This document shows positions 43,504 to 52,719 of a DNA stretch of 64,000 nt, one piece after another. How positions within the stretch are numbered: the stretch's first letter is position 1; every line of letters begins with the position of its first letter. Location: positions 62,001 through 126,000 of the IMG/VR virus record IMGVR_UViG_3300038856_000064. One strand, 5' to 3'. The translations under genes were made by a program, and so were the position numbers. The stretch is from a virus. A model generated the notes under the pieces. The model worked only from the letters and a program-made list of their open reading frames with translations. It was not told the DNA's origin and made no database searches.

Positions 43504-43515
43504 TAATACACTAAA
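43504..43515 (-). promoter_or_regulatory. Class 2 late promoter P2
   Basis: Minus strand TTTAGTGTATTA, 60 bp upstream of the ATG of the 61-aa gene, in the 84-bp gap after the 196-aa gene. It is the most complete of the four class 2 sites. Confidence 0.75.
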
Positions 43516-43527
43516 ACACTAGCTTTT

Positions 43528-44118
43528 CTAATAGAAATCGTAGCTCAGCCTTACACGAAGTAGCCCACTACCACAAACGCCGTATGTTCCTACGGGAAAC
43601 GAGGCATCTAGAAACAATCTTAGATAAATCCACTCAGAGACATTACTGTCATTAAAGCTAGTGATATTGGATCCGCCATCGATACGACGCACGTTAAATT
43701 GGTCCGGAACGGTTTCTGAAAGGGTCTGGCCAGCGCCACTTGGGAAGTTAAAATTAGGGGTCCATACCCCGCTAGTCTGAAATTGTAGATGTGATCCATC
43801 TAGATCTAAAACTGTCCCCGATCCTGCCGGGAGCCAAAGTTTCATATTCGTTACTGCCGAAAGACCAGATGCCTGTAAGTCCCCAAAGTTAGGAAAACAA
43901 AAATTTATGACTGTGATGTCCGACCCAACAAATGGGTCTCCAGCGCCTAGGTTTAGACGTAAGTTATTAAATGCCATTGCGTTAGAGCAACCGACACCCA
44001 CCACCTTGTCAAAGGCAAATCCTCCCGAAACTATATGACGTGTTCCGATAGGATCTGCAAGCTCGGAATTTTTCCAACTAGCAAATCTAATCTCGGGGAG
44101 TGGTAAGGCACTTGTCAT
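43528..44118 (-). CDS. Structural protein, paralogue of next gene upstream, 196 aa
   Basis: Beta-rich virion protein. The C-terminal 45 residues contain WIYLRLFLDASFPVGTYGVC and GSGLLRVRLSYDFY. The upstream gene (44128-44658) ends in the same pattern with Y-I-Y-L-x-x-Y-V-D, P-x-G-S-Y-G-x-C and Y-D-F, so the two are tandem duplicates. Both begin with a short hydrophobic strand followed by D-P-x-G-x-R-x-I. Probably tail-surface or baseplate components. No enzyme features. Confidence 0.7.
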   Translation of the reverse strand: MTSALPLPEIRFASWKNSELADPIGTRHIVSGGFAFDKVVGVGCSNAMAFNNLRLNLGAGDPFVGSDITVINFCFPNFGDLQASGLSAVTNMKLWLPAGSGTVLDLDGSHLQFQTSGVWTPNFNFPSGAGQTLSETVPDQFNVRRIDGGSNITSFNDSNVSEWIYLRLFLDASFPVGTYGVCGSGLLRVRLSYDFY

Positions 44119-44127
44119 TATATAACC

Positions 44128-44658
44128 TCACGAGAAGTCATAAATCATCTTATATCTAAAGCTTCCTGCCGAACATCCACCGTAACTTCCGTAAGGGACA
44201 TCAGTATCTACATAAACAGCTAGATAAATATATTGACTCACATGTCCGTCAAAGATCCCGCTAATCGTTGGGGCACCACTTGTGCTAATCACATTTTGCG
44301 ATGCTGGCTCAGATACCGGCAGGTCTGCGTCTGTCAACTCAAGCTGAAATCCCGGTCCCTGAAAATGGGTTGCAGTTTTATAGAGAAATCTGTAGCTTCC
44401 AGTATTAAACGCAGTTCCACTATCTAAAAAGAACTTTAGATTATAGATGCCAGATGCATCAGCAAGATCTGTTGCTCTAAAAATTAGAAGCTTTGTTTCA
44501 CTTATAGAACCTGAGGTTGTGGTATTTGTATTCCCAAAATCCAAGCAGCCAGTCACACTAGTATCTAAAACTTTGATTCCACTAGCAGAAATATCACGAA
44601 AACCACTGGGGTCGACGTCTTTTGAGAACTGGATAAATTCTACTGATGGAAAGGCCAT
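44128..44658 (-). CDS. Structural protein, paralogue of 43528-44118, 176 aa
   Basis: Begins FPSVEFIQFSKDVDPSGFRD and ends VSQYIYLAVYVDTDVPYGSY, followed by YDFS. Alignment with the following gene is clear at the last 40 residues and at the D-P-x-G-x-R block near the start; the middle has diverged. Ser/Gly/Thr-rich, like the other virion proteins, with two Cys. It overlaps the upstream gene's stop by one base. Confidence 0.7.
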   Translation of the reverse strand: MAFPSVEFIQFSKDVDPSGFRDISASGIKVLDTSVTGCLDFGNTNTTTSGSISETKLLIFRATDLADASGIYNLKFFLDSGTAFNTGSYRFLYKTATHFQGPGFQLELTDADLPVSEPASQNVISTSGAPTISGIFDGHVSQYIYLAVYVDTDVPYGSYGGCSAGSFRYKMIYDFS

Positions 44659-46145
44659 TAACTTACTCTCCCAAGTGTAATCTGGCCAGTATCAGATGGC
44701 ACAGAGTCGATAGGTTGTGAGAATGTCCAGGTATATGTAGTCTGTATACTCCTATTAATTCTATCTACTGTCTGGTTACGACCAGTTAGCTTGAGCGCTA
44801 TATAGTCTGCTGGATTAGGTTGTAGTTTAATCATTTCTTGCTCGGCGACCTCGATAGCTCTGTTCGTATTCAACACCTCCTGACCAGTATTTAGTGCTGT
44901 TACATTACACTGAATTGCGTAACTCCCCTCTTGTGTAGTGCACAGCTTTTGAAATATTGGACCATAGGCATTGAACGGAACTCCAATTATTGCATTAGAT
45001 ACAACAGGGTCATTTCTTTGCACTGTGCAGGACAAGTCTTGTATACCACTAGGAAGATTTTCGGTTGGGTTATCAGTATATGTTACACTATATCCAACGG
45101 TTCCGGCACATGGAGTTTGAGTAATTGATATCGCTTGTGGTCTTCCAGTGACTAAAACTCCAGAGCCACCATAGCGATCATAAACTTCTAGCGCGTCGTT
45201 AAGCCATTGTGGACGAACCAAAACATTGAATCCGCTAACAGCATTAGTAAAGCCAGTGCCTCCACTTGATCGACTGGGACCAGCAGGTGCACCATCATTC
45301 GTACGCCCCATACCTCGTACAGTGCCCTGTAGTGTGATAGTGGCAATATTATTTTCATCTAATTGGAATTGAGCAGTGCGCTCATCGGCAAATGGAAGTA
45401 GTCCAGAGACTAATTTAAAGCTTTCAGATACAGAATAGGTTCCGTCTTCAACTCCGACAGTCTCTTCGCGAGAAGTAGTAATCTCATAGAATCTAACGTT
45501 ACTACCGCTCCCAGGCTCTACGTATCCAGGAAATCCCAATGGTGCTGTACTTAGGCCAAGTAAAGATGTCACTCTATCTTTTGCGTTTTGTAACGCATTA
45601 GATGGTAGTCCTGATATTGCTGTATTGACACCTTGAGCGCTGACTGAGTGACTTATGTCAACTAGACACTCCGCCTCGTTTTCAGCATACTGCCAAGTAT
45701 TGGTAAGGTTTGTAACAAGCCCCGAAACGCCACTTGGTGCAGTGGCATCTTCTAAAACAATCGTGTAGTCAAGTCGATTATACTGAATGTCAGCATCAAT
45801 ATCTATCGACGCAACAATAGGAAAAATACCACTCTCAATTGGAGTACCAGCTATTAGACAGGGATGGTTGGCTGTTGCGCTAACCGTAAATTCGAGACTG
45901 TCCGTTGCAAAGGTATCCTCTAGCTCTCTTTGCTTCTGCCTTACGAAATGATAGCCATTACCACTAGTGAGAATTGCACCAGTTAATGTTCTAGTAGTTC
46001 TGATGACCTCTCTATTATCGGAGTCATCACGCTCAATTTGTACAGAGTGTTGGATTAACGGAGACGGTTGTAAAATCTGTCCCCCATATGCAACCTCTAT
46101 AAAGGATGGACTTAAGCCTGGTAATGTAGAGCGTGGATCAGCCAT
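44658..46145 (-). CDS. Distal tail protein candidate, 495 aa
   Basis: The first gene after the tape measure gene, the usual place for distal tail (Dit) or baseplate proteins. The N-terminus FIEVAYGGQILQPSPLIQHS and VQIERDDSDNREVIRTTRTL looks like the start of a tail-tip barrel with a conserved charged loop. The centre (SVSESFKLVSGLLPFADERT) is beta-rich. There are about six Cys, more than usual in this block. No enzyme motif. Assigned by position and composition only. Confidence 0.6.
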   Translation of the reverse strand: MADPRSTLPGLSPSFIEVAYGGQILQPSPLIQHSVQIERDDSDNREVIRTTRTLTGAILTSGNGYHFVRQKQRELEDTFATDSLEFTVSATANHPCLIAGTPIESGIFPIVASIDIDADIQYNRLDYTIVLEDATAPSGVSGLVTNLTNTWQYAENEAECLVDISHSVSAQGVNTAISGLPSNALQNAKDRVTSLLGLSTAPLGFPGYVEPGSGSNVRFYEITTSREETVGVEDGTYSVSESFKLVSGLLPFADERTAQFQLDENNIATITLQGTVRGMGRTNDGAPAGPSRSSGGTGFTNAVSGFNVLVRPQWLNDALEVYDRYGGSGVLVTGRPQAISITQTPCAGTVGYSVTYTDNPTENLPSGIQDLSCTVQRNDPVVSNAIIGVPFNAYGPIFQKLCTTQEGSYAIQCNVTALNTGQEVLNTNRAIEVAEQEMIKLQPNPADYIALKLTGRNQTVDRINRSIQTTYTWTFSQPIDSVPSDTGQITLGRVS

Positions 46146-46156
46146 TTAAGTTCTCA

Positions 46157-49100
46157 CTATAGTGTCGTGGGCGAAATTATGCCCCTCCTAAGGAGTTCTG
46201 TTCTTATGTTCTCTAAAACTTCATTTGCGATTCTTCGAGCTTCATCATTACTAACGAAGCCACCTAGGGATTCGGCAAGTGTCGTGGCAAGTCGCGCGAC
46301 ACCAGCTTCAAAACCAGTAACTGTTACATTCGTCTGTCCCTCGACGTTGATAGTAATTTCAGTTCCATCGCTACCTGCGACAGCGGTTGCTGTTCCAACA
46401 GTACTACCAGAAGAGTCTCGAATTGCTTCTGTCACAGCTAAGTTGCTTTCACTAGTTGTATTTAAATCCTTTAGTTGAGTCACAATATCCTCAAGACGAC
46501 GAACAGTATCATTATTTAGGTCGGAAAGATTGCCACCACCAGCGCCGGGTAATGCGCTACTAGATGCCACGGCAGTATTAACAACCGAAGGACCAGCTTG
46601 CCCCATCATCTGCTGCACCTGCGCCCTATTTCTTCCAGCCTCACGCTGAGCATCGGACAATATCTTACCATCACTCTCCGGCGTTCTGCGAGCATCTGAG
46701 CCGACCTGTGCGTTCGATACGGGAACACCACCAGAATTCATAACCTCCCGAAATGCCTCCGCTACTCTAACGCTGAAGGCATCTGGTAAGCGTGAAACAA
46801 CTGCTTCTCCGACTCGCGTAATTGCACCCGTTACGGCACTAAACCCCTGACGTTGAGTTTGCTCTTGCTGCAATAGCGTGGTATTTAATTGACCCTGTAG
46901 TTCTCCTAACTTACCTCGAAGCTTGTCGCCCTCTTCTTTAACGCGCTCAAGTTGAATCTCAGCAAGATCCTTTTGAGCCTGTGCTTGCTCTAATTGTTCT
47001 TTAGCTGCTATTACCTGTTCTTGAGAAGCAATGAGTTGTTCAGTAGCAATTTGAGCCTGCTGTTCTTGTAGACCAGCAATGCGCTCCTGAATCTCAAAGA
47101 GTGGGTCAACTTGTAGTCCCTCACCACTGACACCTAGAGAAGATGTTTCAATGGCTGTAAGCAACTGATCTGCGGTAAATCCTCCTACTTCACCACCGAC
47201 AGAACGCAACGTCTCAAGAGATGAAACAATCCTTTGTCGAGTCTCTTGTGGTAGTGCCAATAGCTGGGCACCAAGGTCATTAATAGCGCTCTCTCCGAGC
47301 TTCTTAAACTCACCAAAACTTCCACCAAGTAAGTCAGCAACGGCTCCAGCTTCCTGTATCCCGCTGAATAAATCAGCTTGGTCCTGGGTCGAACTAGTAA
47401 AGAAGTTACGAGCTAACTGTGATTGTTCCTGTAGTAGATTATTAAAGAGTGTGAGTTGCTGATTGATGGACTCTCGACGAATTTCAACTAGAGTCTTTTC
47501 GCTCGCCCCCAAGTCTCGTGCCAAACGTTCGGCAGAACGGAATGTGTCTTGTACTGCGCCGATCTCTTGACGTAGCCCACTAAAGCCACCAGTGATCTTT
47601 GTAGTCTCGACAGCAGCTAGAGATAGGCCAAGGTTGTAGCGAGTGGTTGCCATTATGGCGCCGTCCACCGCTTGTAAATAGCTCTCAAAAGCATCGCCGA
47701 CCGCAGCAGTAGCCTCTATGACTGCTCGTTGTGCATCGACCTGCTCTTGGGCATTTCCTACTAGCTCTTGGGAAACCTGCTTGATCGCCTCTCTGCGCTT
47801 CTGAATTATCTGAGCCTCAGCCTGAGCCTGCTCTAATGCAAGCGCCGCCCCACGCTTCTTGATGTCGGATAGTCGCGCCTCCTTCTCTGCCTGGTCAGTT
47901 ATCGTAGCGTTTACTACAGTAGCTTCTGCGGCTAGCTCGGCTTGAGAAACCCTGAATTCTGCACCTAGAGTATTAAGTTCAGCATTAAACTTACTCATTT
48001 CAGATTGATCTACAGAAAGTAACTTACTAATCTCGGCTAGACCAGTAATGCGCTTTTTCTCAAACTCAGCGGCGACCTTCGCAGCATTCGTAGCCTCCTT
48101 AGCCACGGACAACGTATTACGAATTGATGCAATGCGCTGCTTAGCAAGTGACTCTTCTAGCTTGATAGACTCTTGTACGCGCTCATCCTCAAGTGTCTTT
48201 AGCTGATCTAAAACACCAACACGATTTTGCTCTGTGGTCTCAATCGCATTAAGCTTCATAATTTCTGCATCTAGACCAGAAAGACGACTCTGGGATGCGG
48301 CAATGACACCATCCGCAAGGCGTGCCTCTATCTCTCTTTCTGCAACTAGACGACGAATACCCGTTAACTCCTCAGAGATGGCGCGAGCGTTAAGCGCAGT
48401 AACCTCTCGACGACGCTGATCAAGGGCAATAGTTTTTTGCTCTTCGGTTAATCTCTTCTTTAGGGCATCTACCATCGCCTTATTACTGGTTATCGTAGCC
48501 TGCAAGGCTTCTGTATCAAGCTTTGTAAATGTCTTAAGTAATCCGAGAACCCCATCAGTTACCTTCTTAATCTGCTCGTCATTTACTCCAGTAAGATCTA
48601 ATCCTCCGCGTGCATTTTGAAGTGCTGCTCGCTGAGCATCGGGGTCTATAACGCCCTCATCTGCAAGCTTTCGCCCCGTATCAAACAATGTCTTAAATAG
48701 GTCCTTTAGTGCGCCACCAGTAGTTCTTACAGCAGCATCTCTGATCTTGTTGGCATCGCTCTCGTCGATCTCAAATAGTTCAGCTAAGTCAATATTATCT
48801 AAGCCATTTAAGAAATCCTTCATATTACGACCAGAATCCTTAATACGCCGTTCGGCATCTTGAGGTATAATACCCTCTCCTAACTTAGCACGAAGAGCAT
48901 CTAGATTACCAAATTGACGTTCGCCAGGCCCGGCAATAGTCTGGAATTCTACCCTGGCCTTTTGTAAGGCATCTGATTTTTCGAGATCTGCACGACGTGT
49001 TAAAGACTTCGCCGTCTCTGACGCATGCCTAGCGAGGGCATCCGCAAGCTCAATCTGTGGAGTCGTTGCCTTTAGCCTGGTCTCGTTAAGCTTCCCTACC

Positions 49101-52100
49101 TCACGACCGAATTCGGATATAAATTCTCGTAACGCGAATTGTAGCTTGTCTACTGGTTCGTCAAGGAAGCGGTCAAACTTATCTAATGGAAGCTCTAGCC
49201 TAATGCTGCTAAATGCATCAGCAACTCGCTCCTGAGATTTAATAATGCGATCTTGAGCTTTTGCGCTAGCTTCTGCCCCCACATCCTTTCTTATCAGTTC
49301 GCCAATACGCTTTAGAATTTCTGGAGTAGCCTGACCGATACCCTGCGTACCGACATTTTGTCTTTTAGTTGCAAAACTACTAGCCTGATCGACAAGAGAC
49401 TGAAGTTCACCTCTTCCGGCGCTGCTAACAATATTTTCTCCTGAGCCACCCTGCAAGATAGTTTTACCAGTAAGAACATCAGCTAGTGTTTCCCTAACAA
49501 TTTTTTGAGCTTCTTCGCCACCTTGCCCCAGGGCTATCGCAGAAACTGCTTCCTTAAATTTACCAGCCTGCTCTTCTGCTGCACGCGCAATCTGACCACC
49601 AGCGGGAATCAATACATCTAATCCCTCGATAAATCCCTCTACGTCCCTACTAAGCGTTTGCTCTGCCTTCTTAATGGCGTCAGCAGTCAATGGCTTGTTA
49701 CGAACCCTGGATATCTCTTCATCAAAAATTTGACGAACCTGATCCGTAGAAGTTCCGAATGACTCTGCTAGGGATAGGGTTTCTCTTTCCAACTCACGTA
49801 ATGTAGTTTCGCCAATCTCATTAAGGATTGGTGAACTCTTTAGTAATAGATCAGATGCTGATAAGTCTAGTTGCTCTCCAGTGCGTGCCTCAAGCGTCTT
49901 ACTCAATGCTTGAAAAATTCTAGCATTTTGTTCTGCGGCAGATGCAGATCTATCAAAGCTAGCTCGCAAACCTTGCTGGGCACTTTGTCTTGAGCCCTGA
50001 ATCTTTTCTTTTCTTGCCTGTGCCCCACCTGGATCAAATAAATCCTGAAGACGTCCCTCTTCTAGCTTAAGTTCAAAATTCTTGAAAGACTTGAGGTTAC
50101 GCAATGACTCATCTAATTTTTGAGCTACCGCACTCGTAATCTCTCCATTCTCTGTTTGAACAATGCCAAGCTCTATATAACGACGACGTAATTCGTCAGT
50201 TTGATTACCTGCATCACTGAATGTCCTAACTAGTCCAGGGATAGCCCCGGCTAGGGCACCAACCCCAGCACCTATTGCTGTACCTACGCCAGGTATGAAT
50301 GATCCAAGCAATGCTCCTGTGCCGGCGCCACCCAATGCTCCACCACCTATATCAGCAGCAGCACCTAATCCTGTACTTCCCCCTTTATTAAGACCATTAC
50401 TAAGGCTTTGTAACGCTCCACCAGCAACAGAGGCAGCTAGCCCAACAAATGTAATATGTCGAGATGCAAATTGTAATGCCTTACTGGCACCATTAGTAAC
50501 AGAGCCAAAACGCCCCACAGCCTTGGTCGGTTCCTGAATGGCTCTACCAGTTGCTATAATATCTATCCCCTGGCTAGTCATATTGCCACGAGCGCGATTT
50601 GCTACACCTTCCTGGCCTGCTGCCGAGCCTAAATATGCCGCGGCTCGAGCCTTCGCCATGCGCTCAGCCTGCTTTGCAGCAAAGAGCGCAGATGCTGACA
50701 ACCCCTTCATTTGGTTATTAGCTTCGGCAGTTAGCATTGCAGTTCTCTGCATGGCCGTATTCATTCTACCCTCGACAGTCTGAGCTACCATCTTACCTTG
50801 AGCGTCAATCTTCCCCATCCCTACGGCAGCCTTATCCTGGCTATGAATAAAGAAACTAATCGCCCTCTTGATACCTATAAACATAGGAATCAAAACTTTT
50901 GCAGCAAGACCAACAGCTAGGAATCCAGTGAATGTAGATGCTGCTCCCCCCAACGCTCTATCGAGTTGGGCAATAGATGTTGCAACCGCCTCGACCCCTT
51001 TTAGAGCACCAATAAACATTTCACCTAGGACACCTTCTGAAGTAGTCCTAACTAGTTGCTGGAATGCGATCTGCAATCTAGCAATAACATTAGCCAACTT
51101 AGACTGTTCTGCACGCTGCTTACGGGTTGCGTCACCCGTTGCTTCGATTAACTGGTTCGTAACATCTTGGGTCCTTCCGAAGTCTTGTAGGGCGGCACGG
51201 AAAATTTCAACCTGACGAATACCAGCAGCCTTGACCGCAACATCAGCCTGCTCAGACTCTGTGAGTGTCTGAAACGCTACAGCAGTATCCTGTAATACAT
51301 CAAATAGGTTACGCAAATTACCCTGCGTATCGATAGTCTGGACACCGATCGCATTTAGGGCTTTAGTTGCATCAGAAGTCGAACTAGAAATTCTAGATGC
51401 TAGGGTCTTTAATGCAGTACCAACAACATCACCACCACGCTGAGTTCTTTCTTGCAAAACGGAGATTACGGCAGTCGCTTGCTCGATGGTAGCTCCAGTC
51501 GCAAAGATAGAAGCTGCTGAGCGCTTAAAAGCCTGTTGAACATCGGTAGCCTTAGATGCAGTAATATCCTCTGCTTTACCTAATACGTCGAAAAGCTTAG
51601 TCGTCGTGACAAGTTCTTTACTTAAACCACGAACATTAGCTTCTACTTGCTGAATAATCTGAACAAATAACTGGCTTGATTGAGCAGCATCTAGCGTCGT
51701 TCCCTGTAGGCCAGTTAACGCTCTATCGGTAAGTTCGACTACAGTTCCATAGCCGCGACCAGCCAAACCTGCGCGAGCAAACTCTTGAGCAATATTAATT
51801 GTTTGATCTACTGCAACTCCAGTCTTTGATGATAATCCGAATAGATCGTTTCCGACCATTTGTAGCGTCTTATCACTTGTTTGGAGGATCTTGTTTAATT
51901 CAATTAGAGAATCATTAAAGTCAATAACAAATTTGACAGCAGCTTGTACTGCATTCACGACAGTATTAATAGCAATTGCTACACCACGGAAGGCTGCGGC
52001 CTTTCGCCCTACCTCAAATGTTAGATCCTCTAGGTCCTTCATTTTTAGGTTGGCCTTCTCCGTACTGCTAGTTACCTCTTTTATGCCACGAGATAATCGA

Positions 52101-52699
52101 TCAACACCGCCACCACCCGCATCAAATCCGCCAAATCCAGCACCACTACGCGCAGTTGGAGGAACTCGTCCACCACCACCGGCACCAATGTCTGCAACAT
52201 TAACAGTACGTGAGCCGGCTGGAAATGGAAGATTGCCCTTTGCCTTACCAACAGAACCGCTTTGACCTAAGCTCCCCATCGTTTTTACAAGAGAACGCAA
52301 ACCACTATTGACCTGCTTCGTCAACTCGTGCATCCTCTGTAGTGAACCCGCAGACTTGCTAGCCGCTTGACGCTGCGCCTTAAACGGGTCTGTCTTTGTA
52401 CCACCAGCTACATTTGTCTGAATATCTAGTTTGGTTTTCTGAACAGCATTTTGCACAGCTCTACGGATCTTAGACTCTACACCCCTGAGGCTATTCTGAT
52501 TTACCTCTAGCTTAAGCTTATTGAGCTTAATGTTATTAAGCTTGGTCTTAACTTTCTTCGCAGCTTCGCCAGCATCAGACACTAATTTCTTTAATGCCGA
52601 TGTATCTACTTTAAATTTTAAAGTCCCAGCATCAAGATTTCCCTTAACCTCGACACCAGTAATCTTTAATTTTGATTCAATATCAAACTGGTCAGCCAA
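46157..52699 (-). CDS. Tail tape measure protein, 2180 aa
   Basis: The largest gene in the window. A tape measure core is visible around residues 260-560: SKATDVQQAFKRSAASIFAT, LQERTQRGGDVVGTALKTLA and VAVKAAGIRQVEIFRAALQD are typical of the phage tail tape measure family. Membrane-like or hydrophobic segments occur at about 590-620 (LAAKVLIPMFIGIKRAISFF) and 780-830 (Gly-zipper-like GALGGAGTGALLGSFIPGVG). A long coiled coil rich in Gln and Glu lies at 1880-1945. At about 0.15 nm per residue, the tail would be near 330 nm. No peptidase motif seen. Confidence 0.95.
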   Translation of the reverse strand: MADQFDIESKLKITGVEVKGNLDAGTLKFKVDTSALKKLVSDAGEAAKKVKTKLNNIKLNKLKLEVNQNSLRGVESKIRRAVQNAVQKTKLDIQTNVAGGTKTDPFKAQRQAASKSAGSLQRMHELTKQVNSGLRSLVKTMGSLGQSGSVGKAKGNLPFPAGSRTVNVADIGAGGGGRVPPTARSGAGFGGFDAGGGGVDRLSRGIKEVTSSTEKANLKMKDLEDLTFEVGRKAAAFRGVAIAINTVVNAVQAAVKFVIDFNDSLIELNKILQTSDKTLQMVGNDLFGLSSKTGVAVDQTINIAQEFARAGLAGRGYGTVVELTDRALTGLQGTTLDAAQSSQLFVQIIQQVEANVRGLSKELVTTTKLFDVLGKAEDITASKATDVQQAFKRSAASIFATGATIEQATAVISVLQERTQRGGDVVGTALKTLASRISSSTSDATKALNAIGVQTIDTQGNLRNLFDVLQDTAVAFQTLTESEQADVAVKAAGIRQVEIFRAALQDFGRTQDVTNQLIEATGDATRKQRAEQSKLANVIARLQIAFQQLVRTTSEGVLGEMFIGALKGVEAVATSIAQLDRALGGAASTFTGFLAVGLAAKVLIPMFIGIKRAISFFIHSQDKAAVGMGKIDAQGKMVAQTVEGRMNTAMQRTAMLTAEANNQMKGLSASALFAAKQAERMAKARAAAYLGSAAGQEGVANRARGNMTSQGIDIIATGRAIQEPTKAVGRFGSVTNGASKALQFASRHITFVGLAASVAGGALQSLSNGLNKGGSTGLGAAADIGGGALGGAGTGALLGSFIPGVGTAIGAGVGALAGAIPGLVRTFSDAGNQTDELRRRYIELGIVQTENGEITSAVAQKLDESLRNLKSFKNFELKLEEGRLQDLFDPGGAQARKEKIQGSRQSAQQGLRASFDRSASAAEQNARIFQALSKTLEARTGEQLDLSASDLLLKSSPILNEIGETTLRELERETLSLAESFGTSTDQVRQIFDEEISRVRNKPLTADAIKKAEQTLSRDVEGFIEGLDVLIPAGGQIARAAEEQAGKFKEAVSAIALGQGGEEAQKIVRETLADVLTGKTILQGGSGENIVSSAGRGELQSLVDQASSFATKRQNVGTQGIGQATPEILKRIGELIRKDVGAEASAKAQDRIIKSQERVADAFSSIRLELPLDKFDRFLDEPVDKLQFALREFISEFGREVGKLNETRLKATTPQIELADALARHASETAKSLTRRADLEKSDALQKARVEFQTIAGPGERQFGNLDALRAKLGEGIIPQDAERRIKDSGRNMKDFLNGLDNIDLAELFEIDESDANKIRDAAVRTTGGALKDLFKTLFDTGRKLADEGVIDPDAQRAALQNARGGLDLTGVNDEQIKKVTDGVLGLLKTFTKLDTEALQATITSNKAMVDALKKRLTEEQKTIALDQRRREVTALNARAISEELTGIRRLVAEREIEARLADGVIAASQSRLSGLDAEIMKLNAIETTEQNRVGVLDQLKTLEDERVQESIKLEESLAKQRIASIRNTLSVAKEATNAAKVAAEFEKKRITGLAEISKLLSVDQSEMSKFNAELNTLGAEFRVSQAELAAEATVVNATITDQAEKEARLSDIKKRGAALALEQAQAEAQIIQKRREAIKQVSQELVGNAQEQVDAQRAVIEATAAVGDAFESYLQAVDGAIMATTRYNLGLSLAAVETTKITGGFSGLRQEIGAVQDTFRSAERLARDLGASEKTLVEIRRESINQQLTLFNNLLQEQSQLARNFFTSSTQDQADLFSGIQEAGAVADLLGGSFGEFKKLGESAINDLGAQLLALPQETRQRIVSSLETLRSVGGEVGGFTADQLLTAIETSSLGVSGEGLQVDPLFEIQERIAGLQEQQAQIATEQLIASQEQVIAAKEQLEQAQAQKDLAEIQLERVKEEGDKLRGKLGELQGQLNTTLLQQEQTQRQGFSAVTGAITRVGEAVVSRLPDAFSVRVAEAFREVMNSGGVPVSNAQVGSDARRTPESDGKILSDAQREAGRNRAQVQQMMGQAGPSVVNTAVASSSALPGAGGGNLSDLNNDTVRRLEDIVTQLKDLNTTSESNLAVTEAIRDSSGSTVGTATAVAGSDGTEITINVEGQTNVTVTGFEAGVARLATTLAESLGGFVSNDEARRIANEVLENIRTELLRRGIISPTTL

Positions 52700-52719
52700 C
52701 TGCTACTCCAATAAATTAA

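Noticed and set aside
44658-46145. Reading the 495-aa gene as a lysis or peptidase enzyme
   Set aside because: No catalytic Cys/His or zinc motif in a plausible arrangement; beta-rich composition fits a tail protein.
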